Source: Shewanella hanedai (GTDB lineage: Bacteria; Pseudomonadota; Gammaproteobacteria; Enterobacterales; Shewanellaceae). Taken from it: a stretch of 64,000 nt of DNA. The position numbers and the translations under genes were made by a program. The notes below the pieces were generated by a model, which ran no database searches, was not told the DNA's origin, and saw only the letters and a program-made list of their open reading frames with translations. Below, piece after piece: positions 54,200 through 64,000 of the stretch. The stretch's first letter is position 1. Every line of letters starts with the position of its first letter. The DNA lies in contig NZ_VKGK01000008.1 in NCBI RefSeq assembly GCF_007197645.1, forward strand, positions 124,001-188,000, written 5' to 3'.

Positions 54200-55120
54200 A
54201 TGCTGCCACTGATTTATCACACAATGTACTCCAAATTCCCCCTGCCAGAGGGTCATCGATACCCCATAATGAAGTATCAATATCTCTATGATGCCATCAT
54301 CGATAAGACGCAGCACGAGAGTGATTGGCGGGAGAAAGTGGCGTTATTTAGCCCTGAAGCGTTAACTTTTGCAGACATTAAGCAAGTTCATAGCGATGAG
54401 TATGTAGAACAGTTAGCCACTGGAACACTGCCGGCGAACAAAATGCGCCGTATTGGCTTTCCGTGGAGTGCACAACTTGTACAACGGACGTTGACCTCAG
54501 CCGCAGGCACTGTATTAACGGCAAAACTGGCCATTGAACATGGCGTGGCTATCCATCTGAGTGGCGGGTATCACCATGCACATAAAGATTTTGGTAGCGG
54601 TTTCTGTCTGTTCAACGATCTGGTGTTAGCAGCTCATTTTGCATTGCAAAGCGAGAATATCGACAAGGTGTTGATCATCGACAGTGACGTACACCACGGC
54701 GATGGAACGGCAACCTTATGCCAAGGTCGAGATGACATTATCACCCTATCGTTTCACTGTGATAAAAACTTCCCCGCCCGTAAGCCTGACTCAGATTTCG
54801 ATGTGCCGTTAACCCGAGACACTGACGATGACACTTTTCTAACGACTTTTAAACAGGTGGTTGAGATGGCAGTTAATCTGCATCAGCCGGATTTGGTCAT
54901 CTACGATGCGGGAGTCGATCTTCACCAAGATGATGAACTGGGATACCTGAATATTTCGACGCCGGCTATCTACCAGCGTGATTATTTTTTATTCAGCACC
55001 ATGAAGAGTAGAGGCATACCTGTTGCTGCCGTCGTTGGCGGCGGTTATCGCACTGAACAAACCGCACTCGTCCCAGTGCACTTTCAGCTAATTCAAGCCG
55101 CTTTTGATATATACTACTGA
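54200..55120 (+). CDS. Histone deacetylase superfamily (class II-like) enzyme
   Basis: 306 residues. LPEGHRYPIMKYQYL opens the arginase/deacetylase fold; SGGYHHAHKDFGSGFCLFND carries the catalytic histidines, IIDSDVHHGDGTATL two zinc ligands, and YDAGVDLHQDDELG the third. Bacterial members deacetylate acetyl-lysine, acetylpolyamines or similar amides. The substrate is unknown and no neighbour helps. Complete by length. Confidence 0.88.
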   Translation: MLPLIYHTMYSKFPLPEGHRYPIMKYQYLYDAIIDKTQHESDWREKVALFSPEALTFADIKQVHSDEYVEQLATGTLPANKMRRIGFPWSAQLVQRTLTSAAGTVLTAKLAIEHGVAIHLSGGYHHAHKDFGSGFCLFNDLVLAAHFALQSENIDKVLIIDSDVHHGDGTATLCQGRDDIITLSFHCDKNFPARKPDSDFDVPLTRDTDDDTFLTTFKQVVEMAVNLHQPDLVIYDAGVDLHQDDELGYLNISTPAIYQRDYFLFSTMKSRGIPVAAVVGGGYRTEQTALVPVHFQLIQAAFDIYY

Positions 55121-55227
55121 CCTCAGTCTAAAAGATTTTTAACCTTGGTGTTTTACTTCTTTTCCTCCAAACAAAAGAAAAACAACTCACCACGGAGAAA
55201 AGCAAAAAAGCGACAGGGGGCTTAATT

Positions 55228-55977
55228 CTACTTGTTCGTTCCTAGCACATTGGCTTTCAACTTTCGCCAAGCGACGAGCATATCTTTCTGCCAATTGGCG
55301 ATGCCAAAGTTATAACGAATACCGCGATGGTAGCCAATATGGCGCACATAACCCTTAGGGAAAATAGCGGCCACAAAATCATGGTCAAAATAGGCTTGGG
55401 CTAAGGTTCTTTCGCCGGAGTATTGCGCAATAGGCGCGAGCAGTTGGTAGTCTGACAAGCGTCTAAGCCCTGGGTTGAAAGTAAAACCATGCCAAGGCAC
55501 ATTTGCGTGTCTTTGATGATTTACGATCATCAGTTGATATTGAATATCAGGACTATTCTTGCAAGCAAGCAGCCTAGGCTCTACAGGATGATCATTGGTA
55601 TCGTTCTGCTCACGCAGCCAAATGGTCACTATCTTTTCATCGCTATCTAACACTTCGAATGAATCTTCAATAAAACCAGCGCGATAAAACTCCCAATCAT
55701 CTTCACAATGAAAGATATAATCAGAAGTCACCACAGAATAGGCTCTTTCTATACTTTTCATTTGCCCTAACTGAGTAGGGTTATCTAGCACTGTAAAGTC
55801 AATTGCCGGAAATTTTGCCAGCGTTTGCCTCAATAGCTCTACATTATGGCTATCTTCAATCACTATATACTGTGCGATAGGATAAGTATTAAATTTAAGA
55901 AAGCTGACTATCGTTTGTTCAAGTAAATCAAATCGATTACAGCTAGTAATCACCAGTGATACGGCATGCATATTCAT
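55228..55977 (-). CDS. Family 2-like glycosyltransferase
   Basis: 249 residues, GT-A fold. SLVITSCNRFDLLEQTIVSF is the nucleotide-sugar binding start and YIFHCEDDWEFYRAGFIEDS holds the metal-binding acidic motif. The rest (RRLSDYQLLAPIAQYSGE) is unassigned. No polysaccharide genes flank it, so this is a lone transferase; acceptor unknown. A start at the ATG at 55971 is equally possible. Confidence 0.75.
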   Translation of the reverse strand: MNMHAVSLVITSCNRFDLLEQTIVSFLKFNTYPIAQYIVIEDSHNVELLRQTLAKFPAIDFTVLDNPTQLGQMKSIERAYSVVTSDYIFHCEDDWEFYRAGFIEDSFEVLDSDEKIVTIWLREQNDTNDHPVEPRLLACKNSPDIQYQLMIVNHQRHANVPWHGFTFNPGLRRLSDYQLLAPIAQYSGERTLAQAYFDHDFVAAIFPKGYVRHIGYHRGIRYNFGIANWQKDMLVAWRKLKANVLGTNK

Positions 55978-56324
55978 ATATCCATTAAATTAACAGAAGC
56001 TAAATCAACCAAGCTTTTAGAATAAAAAAACAAGATAACCCATCTTTATTAACATCTACAATCCCAAGACAAAAAAATACTTGTAAAGCAATGGCTTTAC
56101 TCAACTGAGTTGACATCGCTCCATGTAATTAATCGAGTAAGCGAACCGAGCTACTCATCATCAAAATAAGATGAATTATCACGATTATGCACCTAAAACC
56201 CTACTCGGACTCTGTCAAAAAAGAAGCCTCAAACACCATCAATCACAAGAATCAAAAAAACTAGACAGTCTTAACGACATGGCTTCGTCATATTTCCAGT
56301 GATTGAAGGGTTGAATTTGAGACA
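55978..56324. other. Intergenic region
   Basis: No gene. AT-rich, with no distinct repeat apart from the terminator at its right end. Confidence 0.4.
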
Positions 56325-56362
56325 TAAAAAAATCCGAAGTTAGCGATAACTTCGGATTTTTG
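56325..56362 (-). terminator. Intrinsic terminator of the repeat-protein gene
   Basis: Perfect stem ATCCGAAGTTA/TAACTTCGGAT with a GCGA loop. Both flanks are A/T runs; the minus strand ends in seven T. Confidence 0.93.
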
Positions 56363-56426
56363 TCTTGCTAGAGGCTGTGTACTGAGTTAATCACTTAGTC
56401 ACTGCACTCATCAAGGTTAGCAAGGA

Positions 56427-58463
56427 TTAGTCATTATCAATGATAATGATCTGGTCCTTCTTGTAGTCAACGCCTTTACCGACAATCCAAGCGGCAAAGT
56501 AGAACTTCTCGTTACCTTCAACAAGCGTGTCATCAATTGCTTGATAGCTTACGACCACTTCACTTACGCCAGCAGAAAGGTTAAGTACCTTGAAATCTAA
56601 CAGGTCTAAGTCGTAACGATAATCAACTGAACCATCAGAGTAGATCATCTTAACGGTCACATTGATATCAAAACCTTTCTTAGCTGTGTTGTTGATAAAT
56701 TGAATGTGCATCGGCGTATTGCGATAAGTTGTTTCGCTCAGCTGAATTGTGCTGCGAGTTGAAGCACCTTCAGTGATCTGCTCATCTGCAGTTGTCATCT
56801 CACTGATGATAACAGTGTTAGCCGAGTGGTCACTGCCAATATCAGCAATGTGCGTAGCTAAATCTGCTTTATCAGCGTCTAACCATGCATGTAGCTCAAC
56901 GTTCTTACCACTGTCATTCACGCCATCAACAAGTGTTAGTACACGTAGTTTAACGTGATCAGTGCTTTTAGGAACCGACAAGCTATTTGCTGAATTGATG
57001 TCTACGACAACAGGCCAAGTCGCGCCATTATCGAAGCTTGCATACACTAAGCTGCTGTAATCAATTTTCACTTTGCCCGTGTTTTCAGCAAACTCTAGGT
57101 TGATGCTGCGATTAGCGACAGTTGAACCTGTCAACGCCACGTCAAACACAAGATCATTACCATCAAGCTCACCACTAATGCTGTCTACGCTAACACCTTG
57201 AGCATCAACCGCGATAACACGCATTGAATGTGGATGTGAAAAATCAAGGTACTGGCCGTTGTAAGCTAAAACGTGAGTTCTATCTTCTGCAGGAACATTA
57301 CCGGTAAATACCGCTAAATGGTTGTAAGAAAGGTTATCAAAATCACTTAGCATCACGCCTAGACCTTGCGGAGCCTCGACATCAACTTGGTGATTGTAGA
57401 TCCAACGTGGTAGCGAGTAACCAGAGCGTTGTCCTGCAGGTAGACAGTATCGTTCACTTGTCTGTCTGCTAATAATACAGGCTTCAGGGGCTTTTTCGAC
57501 TTCAACAACGCGCATAGAACGTGGTGCTGAAAAATCTAAATATTGACCATTTCGTGCATGCACGTTTTCAAGTTGGGCGTTACCTGTGTTACCAGTAAAC
57601 ACAGCAAGACGGTTGTAAGACAAGTTGTCCCAATCCGACAGCATCACACCTAAACCGTTAGGCGCAATCACATCCACTTCATGTCCGTAGATATGTGCAG
57701 GTAACGAGTAACCAGAGCGCTGACCAGCACTCAAACAATATTGCTCACCCGTCTCACGGCTCTTGATACATGCTTGTGCAGCAGGTTTGCCTGATGCAAC
57801 AACGCGCATTGAATGTGGACGTGAAAAATCCAGGTACTGTCCGTTATACGCTAAAACGTGAGTTCTATCTTCTGCAGGAACATTACCGGTAAATACCGCT
57901 AAATGGTTGTATGACAAATTATCATAATCACTCAGCATCACGCCCAGCCCTTGTGGAGCAACAACATCAACTTGATGATTGTAAATCCATGCTGGTAGTG
58001 AGTAACCTGAACGTTGGCCATTCTGAAGACAATATTTAGCATTGGTTGAACGGCTAACAATACACGCCTCTGGCTGTGCTTGTACCGCTGTTACACGCAT
58101 AGATCTCGGGTTAGAAAAATTTAATCGACTGCCATTACGGGCGATAACATTGTCTAATTTTTCATTGCGAGTATCGCGGGTAAAGGTGGCTAAACGGTTG
58201 TATGAGAGGTTATCCCAATCACTTAACGTGATAGCTAAGCCATTTGGCACAACAAGATCAACTTCATGACCCTTTATATATGAAGGTAATGAATACCCAG
58301 AGCGTTCTCCTGCAGAGAGACAATACTGCTCACCCGTTTGGCGGCTAACAATACACCCTTTTACTTCAGCAGATTGAGCTTGTTCTTCAGCTGCTGAAGT
58401 AGAAACATAGCCTAGAGAAGAGATGGTAAACCCTGCCATTAACATCACAGATTTAATCGACAT
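56427..58463 (-). CDS. Secreted protein with four crystallin-like repeats and a Calx-beta-like tail
   Basis: 678 residues, signal peptide (cleavage near STSAA, residue 24). Four repeats of about 90 residues lie at 37-126, 134-223, 232-321 and 329-418. Each has a YCL..GQRSGYSLP start, a HxVDVxAPxGLGVMLSD strand, DNLSYNxLAVF and a final SMRV. Odd and even repeats form two subtypes (VPAEDRTHVLAYNG only in 2 and 4). The pattern resembles beta/gamma-crystallin motifs, possibly Ca2+-binding at DNLSYN; the match is tentative. Residues 421-678 resemble Calx-beta or other cell-surface beta domains. No catalytic motif. Role unknown, perhaps adhesion or matrix. Confidence 0.6.
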   Translation of the reverse strand: MSIKSVMLMAGFTISSLGYVSTSAAEEQAQSAEVKGCIVSRQTGEQYCLSAGERSGYSLPSYIKGHEVDLVVPNGLAITLSDWDNLSYNRLATFTRDTRNEKLDNVIARNGSRLNFSNPRSMRVTAVQAQPEACIVSRSTNAKYCLQNGQRSGYSLPAWIYNHQVDVVAPQGLGVMLSDYDNLSYNHLAVFTGNVPAEDRTHVLAYNGQYLDFSRPHSMRVVASGKPAAQACIKSRETGEQYCLSAGQRSGYSLPAHIYGHEVDVIAPNGLGVMLSDWDNLSYNRLAVFTGNTGNAQLENVHARNGQYLDFSAPRSMRVVEVEKAPEACIISRQTSERYCLPAGQRSGYSLPRWIYNHQVDVEAPQGLGVMLSDFDNLSYNHLAVFTGNVPAEDRTHVLAYNGQYLDFSHPHSMRVIAVDAQGVSVDSISGELDGNDLVFDVALTGSTVANRSINLEFAENTGKVKIDYSSLVYASFDNGATWPVVVDINSANSLSVPKSTDHVKLRVLTLVDGVNDSGKNVELHAWLDADKADLATHIADIGSDHSANTVIISEMTTADEQITEGASTRSTIQLSETTYRNTPMHIQFINNTAKKGFDINVTVKMIYSDGSVDYRYDLDLLDFKVLNLSAGVSEVVVSYQAIDDTLVEGNEKFYFAAWIVGKGVDYKKDQIIIIDND

Positions 58464-59311
58464 CTTAAAATTCCTACATGTAACTTGGTTTCATGCCTCG
58501 TGCATCAGTTTTCTAATTCACTGCACACACAAACAACCCAGTATTAGTTATCAACATTAACAAAATGATTTTTTGTTTTTATTAAAGAAGTTAATTATCA
58601 AAAACTTAACTCCGATATTTTATTCGTCATAATGTCTCAACAGTGAAATTTAGGTGCTTAATGTATAAAAATAAACGAACACCTTGTAAATATCACAAAC
58701 ACAGCATTAACACTGCGAACACAAAATATACATTAAACCAAGATAATATCAATGGCAGTCACAAAACTTTTGGTTACACTTTAAAGTAGTGAATCAAGCT
58801 GCCAATCGTTAAATTATCGACATATCCATCTAAAATCAAAAGCTTAAGATTAAGTGTTTATGGCTATTTTGTAGTACACAAATATATTTTAAAAGTGTCG
58901 TATGTCAGTCCTCAGCGTATCAACCAATGAAAATGCTACTGTTAACGTCTCATATATTGAGTCATTAACGTTTTTTCACAATGAATGTTTACTCAAGATT
59001 ACTGCATTTTATGATGATGACTAATAACTGAACGTTAACTGAATGGGTGCCTGTATAAATCACAGTACAAGTGTATCTAGGGGAGATTCACCTAACCAAA
59101 AAATCATGGAGGTTGTTCAACAAAATAGATAAAACAGCATGTTTAGGTAAATATTGTCTTTACTCACTATTTAGTGCAGTTAACTAAGTGGAATAGAAGA
59201 AAATAGAGCAGGTTATGCAAGATGATTTAAGCAGCAATACATGGCCAAATATGACCATGTATTCATAATACCCCATATATACACGTAAAGAATCGCGGGA
59301 AAGCTACGACT
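58464..59311. other. Long AT-rich non-coding region
   Basis: About 850 bases between two minus-strand genes with no gene, terminator or repeat that I could support. It must hold the promoter of the repeat-protein gene; its length leaves room for an RNA or regulatory element. Confidence 0.4.
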
Positions 59312-60580
59312 TTATTTGGAATAGATCCCAATCTCTCGTTGAGTAGAACTCCAAAACTTCTCCCACTTTCTCACTTGGCCAGTTAGGCCTTGTTCAACCG
59401 CTTCTTGTAGGCTTTCCTCGACAAGTACACCTAACGTAAGTTTGGCAACCTCCTTCCCTTCCAGATGTTCGAGCAAGCGACGATATGAGTTGAGAAAATA
59501 GTATTTACCACGGTTATTCGCTCGGGAAAATTTGTACTGCATGATATCAATGGCAAGTTTTAGCGAAGAATCAATTTGATTCTCATCAAGCTTCATCGAC
59601 ATTAACACCCCCGCCATTTCGACCATCTGCGTTGCGTCATTACAAGGTTGACTGCAATACTCCCCCTGCCACTCTTGATGCATATATTGCGACAAGAAAA
59701 ACTCATAAATAGACATATATTGACGAGTCGTTCCCCTCCCGAGCAAACCTCCTAAGGTATAGGGATCATCTTGATGCTTCAGCATCAAGGCATAGGTGAC
59801 CTTAAATGAACGATGATACTTATCTGAATCAGTATTGTGCTTAACGTAATCAGAGTACTCTTCTGAGGTGTAATCCATAGGATCAAAGTACTTAATCGAG
59901 ACCTGATCCCACCACTCAGGCTTAGGAACCGCAGTTTCAAACGCAGGCCACCTGGGCCAATCGGCCTCAGCTTCGCGCTCCGCTTGCAACTGATTATTCT
60001 GCTGAGTAAAGCTCAATATGTTCACCACTATCGGCAGGATAAACATCACTAATACTAGATAAATCAGCTGGCGACGCCTTTCCTTCGTCAATGCGCTTTG
60101 GCGGCTGACCAGTGTTGCCATCAGCAAGGCAGCCCCGAAAACAAGGCTGCTGATAAAAAACATCATCCAAAAGTGCAGTGGCTGACTTATCCGTGTTTTA
60201 GGCTTGGCAGTTTCGTTATAATAGATGGCAATATCATCGCCCTTGTTAACGGTTCCATACACTAAAGGAGCCAGTTCACTAACCAACTCAATTTTGTCTT
60301 TTTTATATGGGTTTTCGAATTGATAGAGGATCTTAAGAGAGGTTGATACAGTGCGGCTACTGCCAGTACCTGAGGAGCTTTGAGAGGCATACTTATCGGT
60401 CACAACCGCGGTTAACTTAACGCTCTGCTCAATATAAAGTAGATTATTAATCCCAACAGTTCCTGTCACTAACGCTAATAAAAATACGACAGTCCAAAGA
60501 AAGTAACTGACCTTAATCAACGCTTTTTCCTTTTTTAATACTTCACCCTGCACTGATGCTATCTCCTTACCGTTATTCAT
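59312..60580 (-). CDS. DUF3592 domain membrane protein
   Basis: 422 residues. Membrane helices near 27-48, 134-158 and 170-192. Between the first two lies a DUF3592-like beta domain (VKLTAVVTDKYASQSSSG and SLKILYQFENPYKKDKIELV, GDDIAIYYNETAKPKTRI). A soluble helical C-terminal half (from 200) has CSQPCNDATQMVEMAG and is unassigned. Function unknown; single gene. Confidence 0.7.
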   Translation of the reverse strand: MNNGKEIASVQGEVLKKEKALIKVSYFLWTVVFLLALVTGTVGINNLLYIEQSVKLTAVVTDKYASQSSSGTGSSRTVSTSLKILYQFENPYKKDKIELVSELAPLVYGTVNKGDDIAIYYNETAKPKTRISQPLHFWMMFFISSLVFGAALLMATLVSRQSALTKERRRQLIYLVLVMFILPIVVNILSFTQQNNQLQAEREAEADWPRWPAFETAVPKPEWWDQVSIKYFDPMDYTSEEYSDYVKHNTDSDKYHRSFKVTYALMLKHQDDPYTLGGLLGRGTTRQYMSIYEFFLSQYMHQEWQGEYCSQPCNDATQMVEMAGVLMSMKLDENQIDSSLKLAIDIMQYKFSRANNRGKYYFLNSYRRLLEHLEGKEVAKLTLGVLVEESLQEAVEQGLTGQVRKWEKFWSSTQREIGIYSK

Positions 60581-60913
60581 TTAGTTAACGAAAACAAACT
60601 TTATATTAATTAATGACTACACCATACATCTTCGACTTAGGACTTTATAACTAAAGCCTTAAAAAAATAACATCACAACTCATACTAATGATTTACAGAA
60701 ATCGAAAATCACAATAAATCATTACCAACATTACTTTACCCATAACCTAATGAGATGGTTATTTATAATCACTATTCAATGAATACGCTAACAACATTAA
60801 TCAAACAGTGTTTCAAATCAATCTATTTTACCTATCAAAACAATCGGTATATTTTACTTGTCAGCCTTTATCATTGATGTAGTTTAAACTCACTATTATT
60901 TAAAAGGGTAAGT
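60581..60913. other. Divergent promoter region
   Basis: AT-rich, between the DUF3592 gene and the di-heme peroxidase. AAGGGTAAGT precedes the peroxidase ATG. No OxyR or Fur site recognised with confidence. Confidence 0.4.
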
Positions 60914-61924
60914 ATGAAAAATACAACTTTATATTTACTCCTGTTTTTAATTACATTTTATTCAGCGCCAGCTAAAACGACTGACGATGCTATTTATTCT
61001 TTAGCTATTCAGTTCTTTGAACCATTACCCATGACAATGCCAGGAAGCAGTAATGACAATAAATCAAAAATAGAGCTCGGTAAGCGACTTTATTTTGAGA
61101 AGGCATTATCCATCAATAAAACCCAATCGTGTAATTCATGTCATGACTTACTGGGCTTAAGTGAAAATTCAGAGGCTGGCTCGGTTCCAGGAACAGGTAC
61201 TGACAACTTGCCGGTTTCAATTGGTGCTTTGGGGATTGCAGGCACGAGAAACAGCCCAACCACTTGGAATGCAGGTCTACAGTTCTCTCAATTTTGGGAT
61301 GGAAGAGCGAGTAACTTAATCGAACAAGCAAAATTGCCAATACTCAACCCAATTGAAATGGCACTCCCTTCAGAGAAGGAGGCGCTCATTAGATTGAAAA
61401 AAATCGGTTATCTAGACTTATTCATTAATGCCTTTCCAAATGATGCTGATCCACTTAATTTTTATAATATAACCGATGCATTGTCAGCATTTCAACGCAC
61501 CTTAATATCTGAAGACAGGCTTGATCAGTTTTTAAAGGGTGATAAAAACATTTTATCTAAACAAGAAAAGTCGGGGTTAAAAACATTTATCACTGCAGGT
61601 TGTGTAGCGTGCCACAACGGCCCTCTTCTCGGAGGACAAATGTTTACTCGAATGGGAGTGGTAAATCCATATCCAAATAATACCGATAAAGGCAGAGCCC
61701 ATATAACACAAGATCCTGCCGATAATTTCATTTTTAAAGTACCGTCATTAAGAAACGTATCCAAGACCGCTCCTTATTTTCATGATGGTGCAGGAATAAC
61801 ATTAGAACAAGCCGTTAAAGATACTGCATTCCATCAGCTTGGTATCAAATTAACCAATGAAGAAACTCAGAGGATAACGAGTTTTTTAAACACATTAGAA
61901 AACTTAAAAGTAGTGACCAAATAA
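60914..61924 (+). CDS. Di-heme cytochrome c peroxidase (MauG/CcpA family)
   Basis: 336 residues with a signal peptide (cleavage after SAPA, residue 20); periplasmic. Two haem-binding CxxCH motifs: CNSCH at 73-77 and CVACH near 231-235. LGKRLYFEKALSINKTQSC and FKVPSLRNVSKTAPYFHDG are characteristic of the bacterial di-heme peroxidases that reduce H2O2 with electrons from c-type cytochromes. It is 73 bases upstream of a periplasmic catalase-peroxidase on the same strand, forming an H2O2-defence pair. Possibly MauG-like rather than CcpA; length suits either. Confidence 0.88.
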   Translation: MKNTTLYLLLFLITFYSAPAKTTDDAIYSLAIQFFEPLPMTMPGSSNDNKSKIELGKRLYFEKALSINKTQSCNSCHDLLGLSENSEAGSVPGTGTDNLPVSIGALGIAGTRNSPTTWNAGLQFSQFWDGRASNLIEQAKLPILNPIEMALPSEKEALIRLKKIGYLDLFINAFPNDADPLNFYNITDALSAFQRTLISEDRLDQFLKGDKNILSKQEKSGLKTFITAGCVACHNGPLLGGQMFTRMGVVNPYPNNTDKGRAHITQDPADNFIFKVPSLRNVSKTAPYFHDGAGITLEQAVKDTAFHQLGIKLTNEETQRITSFLNTLENLKVVTK

Positions 61925-61997
61925 TATTAACGTTAGAGAACTGTTTGAAAGAACCTAAATAATATTCGCACTTATATTTCAATGGAACGGAGTAATT

Positions 61998-64000
61998 ATG
62001 ATGCTAAAAAAAACGATATTATCTTTTATGATATCAGCGGTGATGGTCACTGCGACCTCTGCGGTCGCAAATGAAACCCCTAAATCAAATCAATTCTGGT
62101 GGCCAGAGCAATTAGATTTAACCCCTCTTAGAAATCACTCAGCCGAATCAAGCCCGCTAAATAGCGAGTTTGATTATGCTGCAGAGTTCGAAAAACTGGA
62201 TTTAGCGGCGGTTAAAAGTGACATTGATAAAGTACTCACCAATTCGCAAGATTGGTGGCCAGCAGATTATGGTCATTACGGTCCCTTCTTTATCAGACTC
62301 GCCTGGCATGCAGCAGGTACCTATAGAACTCACGATGGTCGAGGCGGAGCAGGAGGCGGACAGCAACGTTTTGATCCACTCAATAGTTGGCCTGATAATG
62401 TCAACTTAGACAAAGCAAGAAGGCTTTTGTGGCCGATAAAACAGAAATATGGCCAAAGTATCTCTTGGGCAGATCTGATTGCCTTAACCGGTAACGTCGC
62501 ATTAGAATCAATGGGTTTTCAGACCTATGGTTATGCCGGCGGTAGAGAGGATGATTGGGAACCTGATCTCGTCTATTGGGGACCAGAAAGTAAATTTCTA
62601 ACCGATGAAAGACGTGATAAAAAAGGCAAACTTAAAGGCCCCCTAGCGGCCGTTGAAATGGGCCTTATCTACGTCAATCCTGTCGGGCCACACGGTAACC
62701 CTGACCCACTACTGGCTGCTAACGATATTAGAATGTCTTTTGGTCGTATGGCCATGAACGATGAAGAGATAGTTGCACTTATTGCCGGCGGACATACTTT
62801 TGGTAAAGCTCACGGGGCGGCAAAGCCTGACAAATGTGTAGAAGCAGAACCCGCCGCTGCCGGAATTGAAGAGCAAGGTTTAGGTTGGAAAAACAAGTGT
62901 GGTAAAGGTTCTGGCGCCGATACGATATCCAGTGGATTAGAAGGTGCGTGGACAATTACACCAACGCAATGGACCACTAATTACCTCGATAACTTATTTA
63001 CTTTTAACTGGGTTAAAACCAAGAGTCCAGCTGGCGCCATTCAATGGATCCCAGATACCGATACCGCCTCGAACTTAGTTCCCGATGCCCATGATGCCAC
63101 AAAGCGTCATGCTCCCATCATGTTCACGACCGATATCGCAATCAAAGAAGATCCTAAATTTAGAGCCATTGCAGAGCGATTTAGAAAAGATCCTAAAGAG
63201 TATGAACTCGCTTTCGCAAAAGCATGGTTCAAGTTAAATCATCGCGATCTCGGGCCTAGATCTCGCTATCTAGGTAATGAAGTGCCAACTGAAGTCCTCA
63301 TGTGGCAAGACCCGATCCCAGAAGTAAACCACACGCTCGTCAGTCAATCTGACATCACTAAGTTGAAGTCTGAGATCATGAAGTCAGGCCTTTCAATTCA
63401 AGATCTTGTGCTTACCGCTTGGGCTTCTGCGTCGAGCTACCGAGGAACCGATATGCGTGGCGGTGCAAATGGCGCTCGCATCGGACTTTCCCCGCAAAAA
63501 GATTGGGAAGTCAACAATCCTAAACAACTCGCTAAAGTGTTAAAGACACTGGGGAAGATTAAAGATAAATTTAATAAGAAATCTAAAAAGGCCCAAATTT
63601 CTCTTGCCGATATCATCGTGTTAGGTGGTGCAGCAGCCATTGAGAAAGCAGTAAAAGAGGCTGGATTTAATAATAAGGTACCATTTGCCCCAGGCAGAAT
63701 GGACTCAACCCAAGCAATGACAGATGTAGCTTCTTTTGAAGTGCTTAACACCCCAGCGGATGGCTTTAGAAATTACTACTCTACAGACAGTACCAAGTCA
63801 CCCACTGAGATGTTAATTGAGAAAGCGGATCTGCTCACGCTAACAGTACCTGAGATGACAGCATTAGTCGGTGGAATGAGAGCATTATCAGCCAACGCAG
63901 ATGGGTCTAACAATGGCGTGTTCACCGATAACCCTGGCGCGTTATCAAATGATTTCTTCGTCAACCTACTCGACATGTCGGTTAGGTGGTCAAAGAAACC
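61998..64000 (+). CDS. katG: Periplasmic catalase-peroxidase, 3' end outside window
   Basis: 667 codons are visible from the ATG at 61998 and the frame is open at the edge. GGAACGGAG lies upstream. Unlike cytoplasmic KatG it has a Sec signal peptide ([20 protein letters not shown], cleavage after VAN or ANE). The distal site [18 protein letters not shown] has Arg, Trp and His; [14 protein letters not shown] has the cross-link Tyr (usual EGPN reads VGPH), and [11 protein letters not shown] the cross-link Met; [12 protein letters not shown] carries the proximal His. It breaks down H2O2 in the periplasm. The second, non-catalytic domain starts near residue 440. Confidence 0.92.
   Translation, partial: MMLKKTILSFMISAVMVTATSAVANETPKSNQFWWPEQLDLTPLRNHSAESSPLNSEFDYAAEFEKLDLAAVKSDIDKVLTNSQDWWPADYGHYGPFFIRLAWHAAGTYRTHDGRGGAGGGQQRFDPLNSWPDNVNLDKARRLLWPIKQKYGQSISWADLIALTGNVALESMGFQTYGYAGGREDDWEPDLVYWGPESKFLTDERRDKKGKLKGPLAAVEMGLIYVNPVGPHGNPDPLLAANDIRMSFGRMAMNDEEIVALIAGGHTFGKAHGAAKPDKCVEAEPAAAGIEEQGLGWKNKCGKGSGADTISSGLEGAWTITPTQWTTNYLDNLFTFNWVKTKSPAGAIQWIPDTDTASNLVPDAHDATKRHAPIMFTTDIAIKEDPKFRAIAERFRKDPKEYELAFAKAWFKLNHRDLGPRSRYLGNEVPTEVLMWQDPIPEVNHTLVSQSDITKLKSEIMKSGLSIQDLVLTAWASASSYRGTDMRGGANGARIGLSPQKDWEVNNPKQLAKVLKTLGKIKDKFNKKSKKAQISLADIIVLGGAAAIEKAVKEAGFNNKVPFAPGRMDSTQAMTDVASFEVLNTPADGFRNYYSTDSTKSPTEMLIEKADLLTLTVPEMTALVGGMRALSANADGSNNGVFTDNPGALSNDFFVNLLDMSVRWSKK

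Noticed and set aside
54200..55120. Acetoin-utilisation (AcuC) assignment for the deacetylase-family gene
   Set aside because: The zinc motifs fit the whole superfamily, and no acetoin genes are nearby.
56430..56455. Fur-box-like palindrome CATTATCAATGATAATG
   Set aside because: It encodes the final Ile-Ile-Asp-Asn-Asp of the repeat protein, at the 3' end of a gene and not near a promoter.

Overview
The window looks like chromosomal DNA of a marine gammaproteobacterium, most likely a Shewanella or close relative. This is inferred from gene content and style: an ExeM-type nuclease with a GlyGly-CTERM tail, an S46 dipeptidyl-peptidase, a manganese riboswitch in front of a UPF0016 exporter, a MetJ operator, many short intergenic hairpin repeats and moderate GC. 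No rRNA, tRNA, CRISPR array, integrase, transposase or prophage gene was seen.

Left part (1-12.3 kb): an OsmC-like protein cut by the window edge, the 3' remnant of a short-chain dehydrogenase, a flavin amine oxidase, a secreted serine hydrolase with an overlapping small exported protein, a PEP-mutase-family lyase, and a scar near 7555 where a 5'-truncated minus-strand gene abuts the 3' end of a plus-strand alpha/beta hydrolase. A porin, a ribulose-phosphate 3-epimerase, two lipoproteins and a lipoprotein diacylglyceryl transferase follow.

Middle (12.3-48.8 kb): two acetyltransferases; GABA degradation (gabT, gabD) with a divergent LysR regulator; a DUF2339 membrane protein; an NhaC-superfamily carrier preceded by a two-box MetJ operator, so probably a methionine transporter; a pseudouridine synthase; a secreted neutral ceramidase with six fascin-like repeats next to a LuxR regulator; an S46 dipeptidyl-peptidase; a tyrosine/tryptophan permease; a yybP-ykoY riboswitch and its manganese exporter; catalase; a MenI-like thioesterase; deoD plus a nucleoside permease; the nuclease; a VpsT/CsgD-like regulator; serA and ygfZ.

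Right part (48.8-64 kb): a more variable region with PhnN, repeat-rich spacers, a PI-PLC-like protein, a glycosidase-like secreted protein, a histone-deacetylase-family enzyme, a lone glycosyltransferase, a secreted protein with four crystallin-like repeats, a DUF3592 membrane protein, and a periplasmic peroxide-defence pair: a di-heme peroxidase and a signal-peptide-bearing catalase-peroxidase that runs off the edge.

The most notable non-genic finding is a pair of 264-bp elements with terminal inverted repeats (44067-44330 and 48877-49140, opposite orientations) that look like a non-autonomous transposon (MITE). One copy lies 19 bp from the nuclease start codon; the other supplies the last four codons and stop of phnN. 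Other points are the MetJ operator, an octanucleotide repeat enclosed in a perfect inverted repeat beside deoD, and several gene remnants marking deletions.
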